From Apostichopus japonicus (taxonomy: Eukaryota; Echinodermata; Holothuroidea; Aspidochirotida; Stichopodidae), in NCBI RefSeq assembly GCF_037975245.1, contig NC_092576.1, forward strand, positions 43,469,611-43,533,610: a stretch of 64,000 nucleotides of DNA, written 5' to 3'. This document shows positions 48,341 through 59,290 of this stretch, in pieces. The notes below the pieces were generated by a model that was not told the origin of the DNA, did not search any database, and saw nothing but the letters and a program-made list of their open reading frames with translations. Every line of letters begins with the position of its first letter. Within the stretch, counting starts at the first letter, position 1. A program made the translations under genes and the position numbers.

Positions 48341-49679
48341 GTACTTTATGAATAATTGGATTCATGTCCACATACTGTATAGTTAATGTTGTGCATAATG
48401 AGTGTGTCTAATACTTATGTAGATGGTGAGTATGATCTCACATAGAATGGTATATCAAGGCAGTGTCCAGTTAAAAAGAGACTTCAACTGCAATAGCAAT
48501 TATCACTTGATAATTTATTAGAAAATGACAATATGTGATAAGGGAGTGGGGTGGGAATTGGGTACAGCATAATAAAGCACATAAAATGGTATCACTGTTC
48601 CTGTGGCTATGTAAAGGCCCCTTTGAATTTCTTTAAATTCTTGCAAAGAAAAAGTTAATAAGTAAAATGTTATGTGCAATACATAGGCCCGGTAAAGAAA
48701 GTAGATATACTGTATATGCATTGAGAGGGTTTGAGAGGGACTTTGAAGTAAATCACTAAATCCAGGTGGGGTTCTTCTTAAAGGTATGCTGTAATGGCCC
48801 AAAATATGCTAGATTTTCAAATATGGTCACCTTCGGTCAAAAGTTCTTAAACTGTTTTTATAAAAACCTTTGAGGAAATTTCCTTACTGGGACATTCAGT
48901 CAGCTTGTGTGTTCCTTAACAATTTCTGAGAACAATTTGGAGAGTAAAGACCTCCAGGAAAGTACTTTTTGAAAACTTCTAGCAATTATATCATGCTATA
49001 ATTTTGGGCCTATACTGACTACCTTTAATGCCAAAAGTTTGACTGATCTCTGTGTCAAAATACCCCCAAAAGTATGGACAATTATTGTTATTCTAACGTA
49101 GCTAACACTGGGAACCACCACCTGTCAGTCAGCACTTTGTAGTACTTTAGGGTGGGGGGGGGGGTGGGGGTATCTGACTGAAACTGAGCAGTGTTGCAAA
49201 TTAAAAGCATAAACACAGTATGTCTTCTGGGAAACAATGTTCTTGATAGGGTTACAAGCAAATCATTTAAAACAAAGAAGAAATGGAAAAATAGAGACTT
49301 AACATTAAACATGAAGGTAACATGGGTTTTCTCTCCTGACGAACATAGTTAGTACTGTACAAGGCACCTCTCAGTATGTGATATGATTGTGTTTATGTCA
49401 TGTTTTTAATTTGTTCTTTTTTAATTGGCAACAAGCCATCCATCATAGCATGATCATTGCATATGTGTATAGAGCATAAACTTTTAGAAATAATTAAAAT
49501 CCATTGAATTCAATACTTCATACTCATGGTTTTGTGGGCAATGACTTTGTGTAATACCCTGTAATACCCCAGGACACCTTGAAGCAGGAGTCACAACAAA
49601 GCAAAAACATGAGAAATGATCTCAGAGCATGTGAATGACTTGTGAATGTTCATATGGCTACCCTGTTTTTAAATTTCAG
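48341..49679. other. Non-coding stretch between two candidate exons
   Basis: AT-rich, with a G-rich run at about 49153-49168. Nothing else recognised. Confidence 0.35.
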
Positions 49680-49808
49680 GAATATCCAAACCTGTATGGC
49701 AGGCTGTTCATGATGAAAATCCTGATTACCCACTCGATAACCAAACTAGTTGTTTCAGTTCGAATGGACCTTATACCCAATATTCCAGACAACATTTGTG
49801 CCTGCGGG
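49680..49808 (+). CDS. Candidate internal exon, unknown protein
   Basis: A 129-bp segment lies between an acceptor (GTTTTTAAATTTCAG) and a donor (GCGGG then GTAAGC). It is open in two frames: one reads KPVWQAVHDENPDYPLDNQT and the other EYPNLYGRLFMMKIL. Neither phase fits directly onto the candidate exon at 48242-48340. A G homopolymer follows the donor. The call is weak. Confidence 0.25.
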
Positions 49809-51472
49809 GTAAGCAATCGGAGAGATGCAGGGGGGGGGGGGGGGGAGGGTATGCCCTTATTGTGTATTGATATCACCCACAGTGGTTTCATGGCTAATGG
49901 CTAATAGATGTTTGCAATTTATATCATCAAAAGTCAAATTGATTTGGTAAAATCCAGCTCATTGGCAATAGTGTCATGACTGGTTTATTTATATTGTGTT
50001 GGCATAATAAGCTACTGTTAGCAGGGTCGATCCATGCCAAATCAACAGATTTTTGGGTCGATTCCACGTCGACCCTCTCAGAATTGCCTGAAATTGTTAT
50101 GGTGTGTGTCTTGCCACATGTCTCAAAGGATAAAATTGGGCTAAAAAAACCATTTGGTTGCTAGGGTACGGCCACGCCTAGCCACCAAATCCAGATTGCT
50201 ATAAATTTGTGTCAAGTTTGGAGGCATCTTTTGCATAAATGTTAAGTATTTTATGTCTGATATTGCAGATATTGTGGAAGACATGTGACCAGTCTTCAAA
50301 TATAGCTCATTCTGAGGAAAATTTACGGTCTCAATTTTTCTTAACAAGTAATTAAAATGGCAGAAAATGAGATAGGGGCCTTTTCTGGCCCTACTTTGAG
50401 TGTACTCTATATTTACAAACAAAGGCATGATTGAGATTTAATTTCCATCGGATCCTTTTCCAGTGGTAGTTGTACAGGAAAAGTGCCAAAAGAAAGTCAA
50501 GCAGGTCGTACGTTTTATGAACAGCGCCCTCAAATTTAAGAAATCTCACCGTTCTGGCCCTAATTTGGGCTCCAATTCGGGCCTGTGAGTAAATATTAAT
50601 TTTTCTTTAAATACCATTTTCCAAGAGTGTATTGACCTTATTTTTTATAAAAGCAAGTCAAAAAGTTGTTTAGTTTATGTTTATTCTACTCAAATTTACG
50701 ACTTGAAAATTGTGAAAATCACGTAGTTCATATGTATGAAAATGCTTGCACAAGCGGATTTGAGTAATTCAAATGACAACAACTTCTTAGCCTTAGCATA
50801 CAGGTGCTTAGCAATTAAGAGGGTGGTACATTAGCATAAGGACTACCAATACACTGCATTTTTAGGGTCATATGCCTAACGATGCCTGTGAACAGCGCCC
50901 TCAAATATCACATTTTTACCAATATTTTGGGCTATTTTGGGCATTTCAAGGTCAAATTTGGTCACAATTAAAAGGATTATATTTGGTTTTCACTACAAAA
51001 ATAGTAAGACATGTATAGTTATGATGCAAAGAATGAGCTTCAACATATTTTTTATAAGTTATTAATGCTCTGATTGGCAGCTTAAAGTGTCGTATATGAG
51101 AGTTACATCAGCTCTACAGAAACATGCTTGCGAGGGCAAACAGTGTTAAAATTGTATCTTCATTAAAAGAGACCATGTTAAACAACTTTAGAAACAATTG
51201 AAATGTATTTATTAAAAGTGTTCTGTTTCATACTCTTTCACTGCCTTCCTCTCCCCCACCCCCACCCCACCCCCACCCCGCCCCAATAGTTCACTATGCA
51301 GATTTGTAAATGCATACAGTTTGTGACTGGCTTTTACTGCAAAGAGACTGCATAGCACATGCATTCAAGGTATACTGAATAATTTGGTAAAGTAATCTTC
51401 AACTTCAACCCATGCTTACGGTACCCTCTAAAGGACATATTATCGGAATTATTACATTCATATGATTCTTAG
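49809..51472. other. Intergenic DNA, no gene seen
   Basis: Contains a C-rich tract at about 51247-51285 (CCCCACCCC repeats) and the phrase ACAGCGCCCTCAAAT at about 50521 and 50893, a small dispersed duplication. Confidence 0.4.
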
Positions 51473-52118
51473 ATGTTGTGTCCAAAGTTTTTTAAATTAT
51501 TGTTATGGTTTTTGCTTTCGTTTATCGTTTGTCATCGGCAGTACATGAATTGTTCTCGTTTATTTCTTAGGTCATTTGTCAGCTATATGAATATTCATCA
51601 TACAGTATATCTAGGTGTTTGTATTGATGATACACTGAGTTTCATTGGTCATATAAGCAGAATACTGAAACAGGTGTACTTCATAGTCTCAACTCTATCG
51701 TATATAGTTCCTTATTTTCGTGTTGATGTAAGGAAATGAGTTTCTAACTGCCAATATCTTACCACACCTAGGGTATGTTGTTTCTGTTTGGTATCACTCT
51801 TTACTAATAATAGATAATAAGAGAGTTATTACTTTTTTAAAGTATTGTTCTAGAATTTTTTATATGGATTTTAAATTTCTTATGAGTACTGTCAACAATG
51901 CTGCTAAAAATGATATCATTAGAAGTGTAAATTGCTTACAGAGAAATGACAGACATTCTTTGCATACCGAACTTAACTCTCTACTTCGAGTAACTACTAG
52001 GTATAATCTGAGAAACAAAGCAATAACATCAAAATTCAGAATTAATGTGTATAGAAATAGTTTTATTTATCGTGCTGCATTTTATTTACAAAATGGTAAT
52101 CTGGATAATTTATTGTAG
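51473..52118 (+). pseudogene. LINE reverse-transcriptase C-terminal relic
   Basis: The first frame ends with YLGVCIDDTLSFIGHISRIL, the classic 'YLGV-x-ID-x-x-LSW-x-x-HI' motif after the RT catalytic core of non-LTR elements. The frame is lost near 51737. In the next frame it continues with LPHLGYVVSVWYHS, matching the conserved 'LPHLDYC-x-x-VW' block, and then a basic tail that ends at 52118. A T-rich stretch and AATAAATAAATTAAATG at about 52256-52272 look like the 3' end. There is at least one frameshift and the 5' part is missing, so it is a dead 5'-truncated copy. Confidence 0.7.
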
Positions 52119-52373
52119 ACAACTGCACTTGTACGTTTCATATATATATATATATTTTTTTTTTTTTTCATTTTAACACTAACATTTTAAAATAATAATT
52201 CCTTATTACGTACTCACCTTTGATGTCCTGTTTATAAATATTTATATTTATGCTGTAAATAAATAAATTAAATGCCCCATGATTATAAATGACAAAACTC
52301 TAACTTACGTAACATACATGTGTTCAATATTTTGTTTAAGCTTACGATTTGGTTTATATCTTTATATCTGTAT

Positions 52374-52497
52374 TACGTTAAGTGAAATAGCGCCCTCATT
52401 TTCTGTTCTCAGTTTGTTATCAGTGCAATTTATTACGTAGGCTTCACGTGTGTTTATGTTGTTATCATATGAGGTTTACCCGTCAATAAAATATGAT
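52374..52497. repeat. Left half of the repeat disrupted by the BEL element
   Basis: Reverse complement of about 18525-18615 (shared GAGGGCGCTATTTCACTTAA on that strand). The other half lies at 59103-59290. The last five bases, ATGAT (52493-52497), are the target duplication. Confidence 0.75.
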
Positions 52498-53191
52498 TGG
52501 AGCACGGAGCAAAGAAACAGTCTAACTGGTAAATTCCGCTTTTTGTATAATTATGTTTATTCAATCTGTATCAAAGAAAATAAAGAAAAATAATCAAGAA
52601 AATCATTTAAGAAGAGCGCCATCACTTTGAAAACTTGCCCAGCCGTAAATGTATCACTGCGCTTGTACCACTACTCATACACTAAGCCTAGCTTCACACA
52701 ATCCAGTTAACTCTAAATCCATAAAAAATGACTTATCTAACCTTCACAGGGCTCGCCAAACCATAGAATAATGATTAAAAACAATACACAAACATACACG
52801 CACGACCCCCGGTCGGAACAGTAAAAGTAAACACCCGCCCACCCCCATAAATACGGCAAAGTTGTCGAGTATGCTCAAAATAAATCAGTAAGTAGTCTAT
52901 ACACCGCTTACGGTTAGGCCCGCAAAACATAAACCTTCAACTAAAGACATTGTAGAACTTAAGAAATTATACATGAACATTATATAAGAATACCTACTTC
53001 TTTGGCGGAATCACCGGTATTTCTCACAAAACTTGAAACTTGTATTCAACGTAAAAACATGTAAAATGATCATAAACTGGTTAGCAGAATATGATATCGA
53101 ACAGGTTAGCTTTACGGTATGACTATACTTTTCATTTCCAGGAAAACACAACAGAGCGCTCCCTTGGAACGCCGATTGATACAACGAAACA
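52498..53191 (-). repeat. BEL 3' LTR (694 bp)
   Basis: Termini TG...CA. On the minus strand an AATAAA polyadenylation signal lies at 52561-52556, about 60 bp before the LTR end, and a TATATAA word lies near 52986-52980. It looks identical to the 5' LTR. Confidence 0.95.
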
Positions 53192-53204
53192 CCCTCCCCC
53201 CGCC
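53192..53204 (-). other. BEL polypurine tract
   Basis: The minus strand reads GGCGGGGGGAGGG immediately before the 3' LTR, the usual primer for plus-strand DNA synthesis. Confidence 0.8.
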
Positions 53205-53223
53205 AATGAGAGCGGTGATCTCA

Positions 53224-56200
53224 TTACAACTCATTATCATAACCCTCTGCTGGATAAATAATTACTACTTTAGTTATTGGTCTTGAATACACTCCTTTTG
53301 CAGTTTTAACTTTTACATTTCTGATTTTGTTGTCTGAGCCTGGGTACTCATGAATAACTCTGCCTAGAGTCCAGTTACCGCGGACAGTATTTGGATCAGA
53401 TAACATGACTATATCATCAACCCGAACGTTTCGTCTCTCGACGTTCCATTTCTTGCGAGGAACCAGCAGTGGAAATACGTCACGATTCCAACATTTCCAG
53501 AACGCATCAACGATTCTTTGTACAAATTCCACTCTATGCTTCGGGTTCTTGGTTTCTCTGAAAGGACCTTGTGGGACTGTTGTTGACGCTCGTCCCAATA
53601 ACATATCGTTAGGACAAAGATATGATCCGTCGTCAGGGTCATTAGGCAATCTTCCAATTGGACGCTGATTAACCAAATTGGAAACTTCCACCAAACAGGT
53701 GTAGAGCTCAAAAGGTGTTAAAGTTTGACTACCGATAGCTTTCTTTAATGCAAACTTACAACTTTTGACAAGCGATTCAGCGCAGCCGTTCTGATGAGGT
53801 GCTAATGGCGTAGTGAATTTCCATTCCACTCCTTTGTCAGCACAAAATTCTTGAAGTTGTTTTTGATCATATCCTTTGATCATTTCCTGCAGTTCTTTCT
53901 GTGCCCCAACAAACTGTTTTCCATTGTCGCTTGTAATAACTTTCGGGCATCCTCGAAATGCCAAGAATCTTCTGAGAACTTGGATGAACTCCATGGTTGA
54001 AGCGTCGGTTGCAAGATCTAGGTGTACTGCTCTTGTGTTCAGGCAAGTGAATATTACTCCATAATGCTTGCTAGTTTTGTTGCGACCAACTTTAACGCTG
54101 AATGGTCCAAAATAGTCACAAGCTGTATAGTAGAATGGGGGAGTCTCGGGCATCAAGCGATATTTTGGCAAATCAGCCATAAACTGTGACTCAGTTTTAT
54201 GCTCCATCTTCTTACATAGCACGCACCTATGCTTCACTGTTTTCGCAAGCTTGTGCACTCCTATTATCCAATATTTTCTCCGTACTTTGGCAGCGGTAGT
54301 TGCCACGCCATCATGACCAATTTCATGAGTTTGCCTTGTAATTAGCATTGATATTGGATGTTGTCGTGGTAGAAGTATGGGATGACGGCAATCGTAAGAA
54401 ACCAGTCTCTTCTCAACTCGCCCACCAACATGGATGATTCCTTTCTCTTCAAATGGACTGAGTGTTTTGTATTCTCCCTTTTTAATCTGGTCATGTAAGG
54501 GTTTCTGAGCTTCTTGAACCCAATACATTTCTGCCCTTTCTAACTCTGAAGGGGTGAGTGTTCCAGTCTCAGGTCGGCTAGCATTATCATCCTTGTGGCA
54601 TCTAAGTTTTAGGTGGCTGAGAAATCTTTGTACATAAGCGGTTACCCTGATCAACTTTCTCCAGCTTGAAAATCTTTTGCAATCAATGACATCTGACTTT
54701 GTTGTCACCGTGGCAATCTGAAAAATTTTGCGTTTTTCATCAACTCCTGTTTGAGTTTGAACTTCTTGGTGTGGCCATTCTGTCTGTGGTTGGCATAAGA
54801 ATGGAGGTCCTGTTATCCATCTATCAGATAACTTCTCTACAGGAACACCTCGAGAGATATCATCTGCCGGATTTATGTCTCCCGGCACATGCTTCCATTG
54901 TGTAGGATCTGATCTACTTTGTATCTCTCCGATTCGAGCAGAAACAAAAGGTTTGAATGTCCTTGCCTCGCTGTGAATCCATCCTAGGACAATCATACTG
55001 TCGGTCATGTAGACAGTTTCACTGATCTCTAAGGTGGTTTCTTCCTTGAAAGTTGAACTCAGTCGAGCTGCCATAACTGCTGCTTGCAGCTCAAGTCTTG
55101 GAACAGTGAGTTTCTTTAACGGAGCCACTCTTGATTTGGCTGTTATGAAACGTGTCTCATACTTGTCGTTGTCCACTTCCCATCGAATGTAAACGCATAC
55201 ACCGAAGGCCATTTCAGATGCATCACAAAATATGCATATCATAGGCTGTCCCATTACATTTGGTGGTGTAAGACATCTTGGAAAAGATGTGTGGTTCAAA
55301 GCTTCCATTTCCTTGAACAACTTAACCCATTCCTTTTGTTCAGCAGGTGGGACTTCTTCATCCCAATCTAGGCCCAACCGCCACAAAGTTTGCATACCTA
55401 TTTTTGCTCGCACCAGAAATGCAGCAGCAAAGCCAATGGGATCAAAAATTCTTGCAATCTGACTCAGAATTTGTCTCTTGGTAAGTTTGATCTCTCCTTC
55501 TTCAGAACCATTTAAAGCATGAATTGGTTTTACTTTGTAGGAAAACTCATCTTTCTCTTGATTCCAGGCAATACCTAGAATCTTTTCCTCTGTTAAGGTT
55601 TCCAAATGGCTCAAATCTTTAGGACTCTGGGAAACTTCTGATGCCTCCAGAGGCATATTAGATGACCAGCCTTTAACTTTAAATCCACCTTCTGATAATA
55701 CTTTATCTATATCTTTGGTTAATTTCTGTGCCTCTTCCACGTCCTGAACAGATGTGCACATGTCATCCATGTAGGTATCTCGATCTATCACCTCAGCTGC
55801 TCGTGGAAAATTCTCCCTACATTCTTCGGCTGTTCTTTTCAAAGCAATCTGTGCCATCGCAGGTGCTGGTTTGTCTCCAAATGTGAGGACAGTTTTGACA
55901 TGCACCTCAGGATCTTGATCTCCCTTCATGTCCCTCCACAAATATCGGTGGACATGTTGATCTACTTCTGGTATCAAGACACGATGGTACATCTTGGAGA
56001 TGTCCCCACATACCGCAACTGGATGTTCCCTGAAGCGAAGCAGAACTCCGAATAAGTCGTTCAGTAGGTCTGGTCCCTTTGCCCAATAGCTGTTTAAACA
56101 GTGCCCTTGAAATGACGCCGAGGCATTGAAAACAATTCGCACTGGAGTACTTTTCTTTTCTGGTCTGACAATGGCGTGATGAGATATGTAGTGGATTGGG

Positions 56201-56616
56201 CCATCATAATTTTGGGTCTCATCCTTTGCCAACTTCTTTGCAAAGCCCATTTCTAACATTTCTTCCATCTGTTGTTGATAGGCTGCAGCATACACTGGAC
56301 TTTTGGCAAGCTTCTTTTCGGTAGCGTATAACAACTTTTCGGCATGACATCGGTTATCGGGAAGCAAACTTGGAGTTTTTATCCATGGGTAGGGCACCAA
56401 CCACTGTTTGCCTACCTTTTCACATGAGTTCCATATGGCTTGGTACTCCTCTCTTTCTACTTTGGACATCTTTCCTGGCTTACACTGGCAGTCTGCTTGA
56501 ATGCCCATGGACTCTGTGCTCCAAAACTCAGACAGATCGATTGGAGCAGCCATTTTTACATGCAAACTCGATTTACTCCTTGCTGACGAGAGCTCCCTCT
56601 TCCGAAAACTAACCAA
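53224..56616 (-). CDS. pol: BEL/Pao pol: reverse transcriptase, RNase H, integrase
   Basis: About 1130 codons, intact, ending in TAA. Residues about 90-350 are the RT, with GDISKMY (Asp 205) and YMDD (282-285). RNase H follows (FCDAS near 465, RLEL near 509, TDS near 539, NPADD near 585). Integrase has an N-terminal HHCC zinc site (H753/H764 area; CVLCKK near 798), then catalytic ACDYFG (834), SDNG (897) and a Glu in NGCAESL (947). A BEL-type C-terminal domain follows. All catalytic residues that I can identify are present. The first codon listed is TTG; the first true ATG is residue 22. The frame is -1 relative to gag and stays open upstream into it, so pol is probably made by ribosomal frameshifting. 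I see no canonical slippery heptamer. Confidence 0.95.
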   Translation of the reverse strand: MVSFRKRELSSARSKSSLHVKMAAPIDLSEFWSTESMGIQADCQCKPGKMSKVEREEYQAIWNSCEKVGKQWLVPYPWIKTPSLLPDNRCHAEKLLYATEKKLAKSPVYAAAYQQQMEEMLEMGFAKKLAKDETQNYDGPIHYISHHAIVRPEKKSTPVRIVFNASASFQGHCLNSYWAKGPDLLNDLFGVLLRFREHPVAVCGDISKMYHRVLIPEVDQHVHRYLWRDMKGDQDPEVHVKTVLTFGDKPAPAMAQIALKRTAEECRENFPRAAEVIDRDTYMDDMCTSVQDVEEAQKLTKDIDKVLSEGGFKVKGWSSNMPLEASEVSQSPKDLSHLETLTEEKILGIAWNQEKDEFSYKVKPIHALNGSEEGEIKLTKRQILSQIARIFDPIGFAAAFLVRAKIGMQTLWRLGLDWDEEVPPAEQKEWVKLFKEMEALNHTSFPRCLTPPNVMGQPMICIFCDASEMAFGVCVYIRWEVDNDKYETRFITAKSRVAPLKKLTVPRLELQAAVMAARLSSTFKEETTLEISETVYMTDSMIVLGWIHSEARTFKPFVSARIGEIQSRSDPTQWKHVPGDINPADDISRGVPVEKLSDRWITGPPFLCQPQTEWPHQEVQTQTGVDEKRKIFQIATVTTKSDVIDCKRFSSWRKLIRVTAYVQRFLSHLKLRCHKDDNASRPETGTLTPSELERAEMYWVQEAQKPLHDQIKKGEYKTLSPFEEKGIIHVGGRVEKRLVSYDCRHPILLPRQHPISMLITRQTHEIGHDGVATTAAKVRRKYWIIGVHKLAKTVKHRCVLCKKMEHKTESQFMADLPKYRLMPETPPFYYTACDYFGPFSVKVGRNKTSKHYGVIFTCLNTRAVHLDLATDASTMEFIQVLRRFLAFRGCPKVITSDNGKQFVGAQKELQEMIKGYDQKQLQEFCADKGVEWKFTTPLAPHQNGCAESLVKSCKFALKKAIGSQTLTPFELYTCLVEVSNLVNQRPIGRLPNDPDDGSYLCPNDMLLGRASTTVPQGPFRETKNPKHRVEFVQRIVDAFWKCWNRDVFPLLVPRKKWNVERRNVRVDDIVMLSDPNTVRGNWTLGRVIHEYPGSDNKIRNVKVKTAKGVYSRPITKVVIIYPAEGYDNEL

Positions 56617-58352
56617 CCCAAGGGCGACTTTCTGGCTACATAGTTGTAGCCACTTCCCACTTGTCTGGTGTCTCCTGTATGCATTTTTGGGTGGTCTATT
56701 CCGATTAGCAGATCAACAGAACCTGCGTTCGGTCTATGCAGCTTAGAAACTTCTAGTCTAAGGGCCTTGGCTATTTCAGTCAATGATACCTCTTTAATAT
56801 CACTGATGTACGGTAACCCAACAGCTTGAACTATATGAGTGCGGTTACTATCCAGTGATGCTATTGGAAACTTGTAAATCTTGGTTTGCAGTTCCTCTAT
56901 CTCTCCACCCACCTTAGTTATCTCAATGGTGGTGTTCTTTCCCTGCAGTTTGAGTTCAACTGCAAAGGCTTCTCTTATCAGGGTGACTTCTGCCCCTGTG
57001 TCCAACAGCACATTTCCTACCCGTTTTTCATTCTGGCGTCCAAAAAACTCTGCTTTGATGACTGGTAGCAATGCATCTTTACTGCTGACTAGTGCCACAC
57101 CTACACTGTTTGTTTCTGGTTCACTGTGCAGTAATGGGTGGTGGTAGTACTGACACGGTTGCCCTTTATACTTTTCTGTGCACAGTCGTCGCCTTCTACA
57201 GTTTGACATCCTATGGTTACGTCCTGCCTGTTTCAAGCAGCTGTAGCACGCATGGTTTTCCTTTACCAACTTGAACCTTTCTGAAGGCTGTTTTGAAAGC
57301 AGGTCTTTGCACTGGTCCGTCCAATGGTCCTGACACTTACATACCCAACACTTATATGTGCCCTGGATTTCTGATTGGGACAACTGGTTTACTGATATTT
57401 TATACTTGGTGTCACTTCTCACTGGTGCAGATGATCTCATTCGTGCCTTTAATTCTGTCTCCATCCATGTCAGAAGACACTCGAGTGAAGCTGGTGTCTC
57501 ACCCTCTGTCCGGAACCACATTCTTCGGTCCTCGGGGCTCATCTTCCGTTCTATCATAGCCAGCATATGGCTGTTATTCATATCGCTGGTCCTTCCAACC
57601 TCATTTAAGGTGTTAAAACTTCTTTGTACGAGGTTGACAAATTCACAAAACCTCTCATCTTCTCCAAGTTTCAAGGGCCGAAACTTAGAAAGATCATCAA
57701 TGATGGCATCTGCCACCATACGAGGGTCACCATACAGGAGATCTAATTGGTCCCATGCTGCTTTATAGTTATGCCCAATGCCTTTAATATACTGTAGAGG
57801 CTTACCTGTGAGACATGACCGTAGAATCATCAAAGCATCTCTATCACCATATCGATCATGCACGATGTGTTTAAAGTCGGCCTTGAATATGTTGTATTCT
57901 CTTATGTCACCATGGAACTTGGGCATTTTGGGCTTTTCCATCTGAAATGTGGTGGATACCGAGGGCGCTATTGGTGGATATGACTCTCCTGGTGTTACGC
58001 CTGGGTTGTCTGGTCTATCAATCTGTGTTTCCACAATTCTTTCTGGGTTTGGAGGAGGTCTGTCAACTTGTGAATCTTTCTGTAGGATCTGTAATTTGAG
58101 GAAAGTATTCTGACATTCTTCCATCCATTTCTCTTCATTCTGGAATTCTTCCTCATTTTCGACTTTTTCTGCATACTCTTCATGTTTAGTCTGGAGCACC
58201 TTATATGCACTTCGCACTTCGCAAAATGCTTCATCTATTTCGGATCTGGATCGGTTTCCTTCTATTAGATAGGTCAAGGCATTACCCAGTCTTGTGAACT
58301 TGGCTTTTGCCCCCCTTCGTTGGTTCTTCAAATGTTTAGTATCTTCTGACAT
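56556..58352 (-). CDS. gag: BEL/Pao gag and aspartic protease
   Basis: 598 codons from ATG 58352, 51 bp after the 5' LTR. Residues 1-100 are charged and probably coiled coil. Residues about 135-310 resemble the DUF1759 Gag core (PKFHGDIREYNIFKADF at about 144). Zinc knuckles: CX2CX4HX4C at 335-348 (CWVCKCQDHWTDQC) and CX2CX7HX4C at 369-385. The protease has LLDTGAEVTLI at 449-459 (active-site DTG) and a GWLVFGR segment near the C-terminus. The ORF ends in TAA at 56556 and overlaps the -1 pol frame by at least 61 bp. No stops or frameshifts were seen. It provides the particle and the processing protease. Confidence 0.93.
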   Translation of the reverse strand: MSEDTKHLKNQRRGAKAKFTRLGNALTYLIEGNRSRSEIDEAFCEVRSAYKVLQTKHEEYAEKVENEEEFQNEEKWMEECQNTFLKLQILQKDSQVDRPPPNPERIVETQIDRPDNPGVTPGESYPPIAPSVSTTFQMEKPKMPKFHGDIREYNIFKADFKHIVHDRYGDRDALMILRSCLTGKPLQYIKGIGHNYKAAWDQLDLLYGDPRMVADAIIDDLSKFRPLKLGEDERFCEFVNLVQRSFNTLNEVGRTSDMNNSHMLAMIERKMSPEDRRMWFRTEGETPASLECLLTWMETELKARMRSSAPVRSDTKYKISVNQLSQSEIQGTYKCWVCKCQDHWTDQCKDLLSKQPSERFKLVKENHACYSCLKQAGRNHRMSNCRRRRLCTEKYKGQPCQYYHHPLLHSEPETNSVGVALVSSKDALLPVIKAEFFGRQNEKRVGNVLLDTGAEVTLIREAFAVELKLQGKNTTIEITKVGGEIEELQTKIYKFPIASLDSNRTHIVQAVGLPYISDIKEVSLTEIAKALRLEVSKLHRPNAGSVDLLIGIDHPKMHTGDTRQVGSGYNYVARKSPLGWLVFGRGSSRQQGVNRVCM

Positions 58353-58403
58353 GACTGTTCTTGAATCTCCGAGTCCCTGGGCAGCTTTAGAAATTGAATT
58401 TTA

Positions 58404-59097
58404 TGGAGCACGGAGCAAAGAAACAGTCTAACTGGTAAATTCCGCTTTTTGTATAATTATGTTTATTCAATCTGTATCAAAGAAAATAAAGAAAAATAAT
58501 CAAGAAAATCATTTAAGAAGAGCGCCATCACTTTGAAAACTTGCCCAGCCGTAAATGTATCACTGCGCTTGTACCACTACTCATACACTAAGCCTAGCTT
58601 CACACAATCCAGTTAACTCTAAATCCATAAAAAATGACTTATCTAACCTTCACAGGGCTCGCCAAACCATAGAATAATGATTAAAAACAATACACAAACA
58701 TACACGCACGACCCCCGGTCGGAACAGTAAAAGTAAACACCCGCCCACCCCCATAAATACGGCAAAGTTGTCGAGTATGCTCAAAATAAATCAGTAAGTA
58801 GTCTATACACCGCTTACGGTTAGGCCCGCAAAACATAAACCTTCAACTAAAGACATTGTAGAACTTAAGAAATTATACATGAACATTATATAAGAATACC
58901 TACTTCTTTGGCGGAATCACCGGTATTTCTCACAAAACTTGAAACTTGTATTCAACGTAAAAACATGTAAAATGATCATAAACTGGTTAGCAGAATATGA
59001 TATCGAACAGGTTAGCTTTACGGTATGACTATACTTTTCATTTCCAGGAAAACACAACAGAGCGCTCCCTTGGAACGCCGATTGATACAACGAAACA
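58404..59097 (-). repeat. BEL 5' LTR (694 bp)
   Basis: Identical by eye to 52498-53191. On the minus strand it should contain the promoter; AATAAA lies at the position matching the other LTR (58467-58462). Confidence 0.95.
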
Positions 59098-59290
59098 ATG
59101 ATGTTAATGTATATTTTTGCGTCGTTGTTATACTATTTTACGTAGCTGCTGTATACAATCATGTTGTTGTTGCACATAAGTATAACATCATTACATCAAA
59201 TCACGTGGTCGTCATTTGAATTTATATAGTCATCAATGTAATAAACGTTGTTGTTGTTTGATTTTGCCCTTTTTGCGTTCCATACTTTCA
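59098..59290. repeat. Right half of the repeat disrupted by the BEL element
   Basis: Begins with the second ATGAT target duplication (59098-59102). Its reverse complement matches about 18262-18450 (shared GTTTATTACATTGATGA and ATTTGATGTAATGATG). Confidence 0.75.

Larger units (their letters stand above)
52498..59097 (-). mobile_element. Complete BEL/Pao LTR retrotransposon (6600 bp)
   Basis: Two 694-bp LTRs, 52498-53191 and 58404-59097, both start TGGAGCACGG and end ACGAAACA. I compared them base by base by eye and found no difference. The 5-bp target duplication ATGAT lies at 52493-52497 and 59098-59102. On the minus strand the order is LTR, a 51-bp leader, gag with zinc knuckles and an aspartic protease, pol (RT, RNase H, integrase), a purine tract, LTR. 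YMDD RT and this domain order define BEL/Pao. There is no envelope-like ORF. Identical LTRs and open frames imply a very recent, possibly still active insertion. A primer-binding site (TGG next to the 5' LTR) was not found. Confidence 0.95.

Noticed and set aside
56600-56640. Canonical -1 slippery heptamer in the gag/pol overlap
   Set aside because: I checked the gag-frame codons here and found no X-XXY-YYZ heptamer.
58352-58403. Primer-binding site next to the BEL 5' LTR
   Set aside because: The minus-strand leader starts TAAAATTCAATTTC with no TGG match to a tRNA 3' end that I can recognise.
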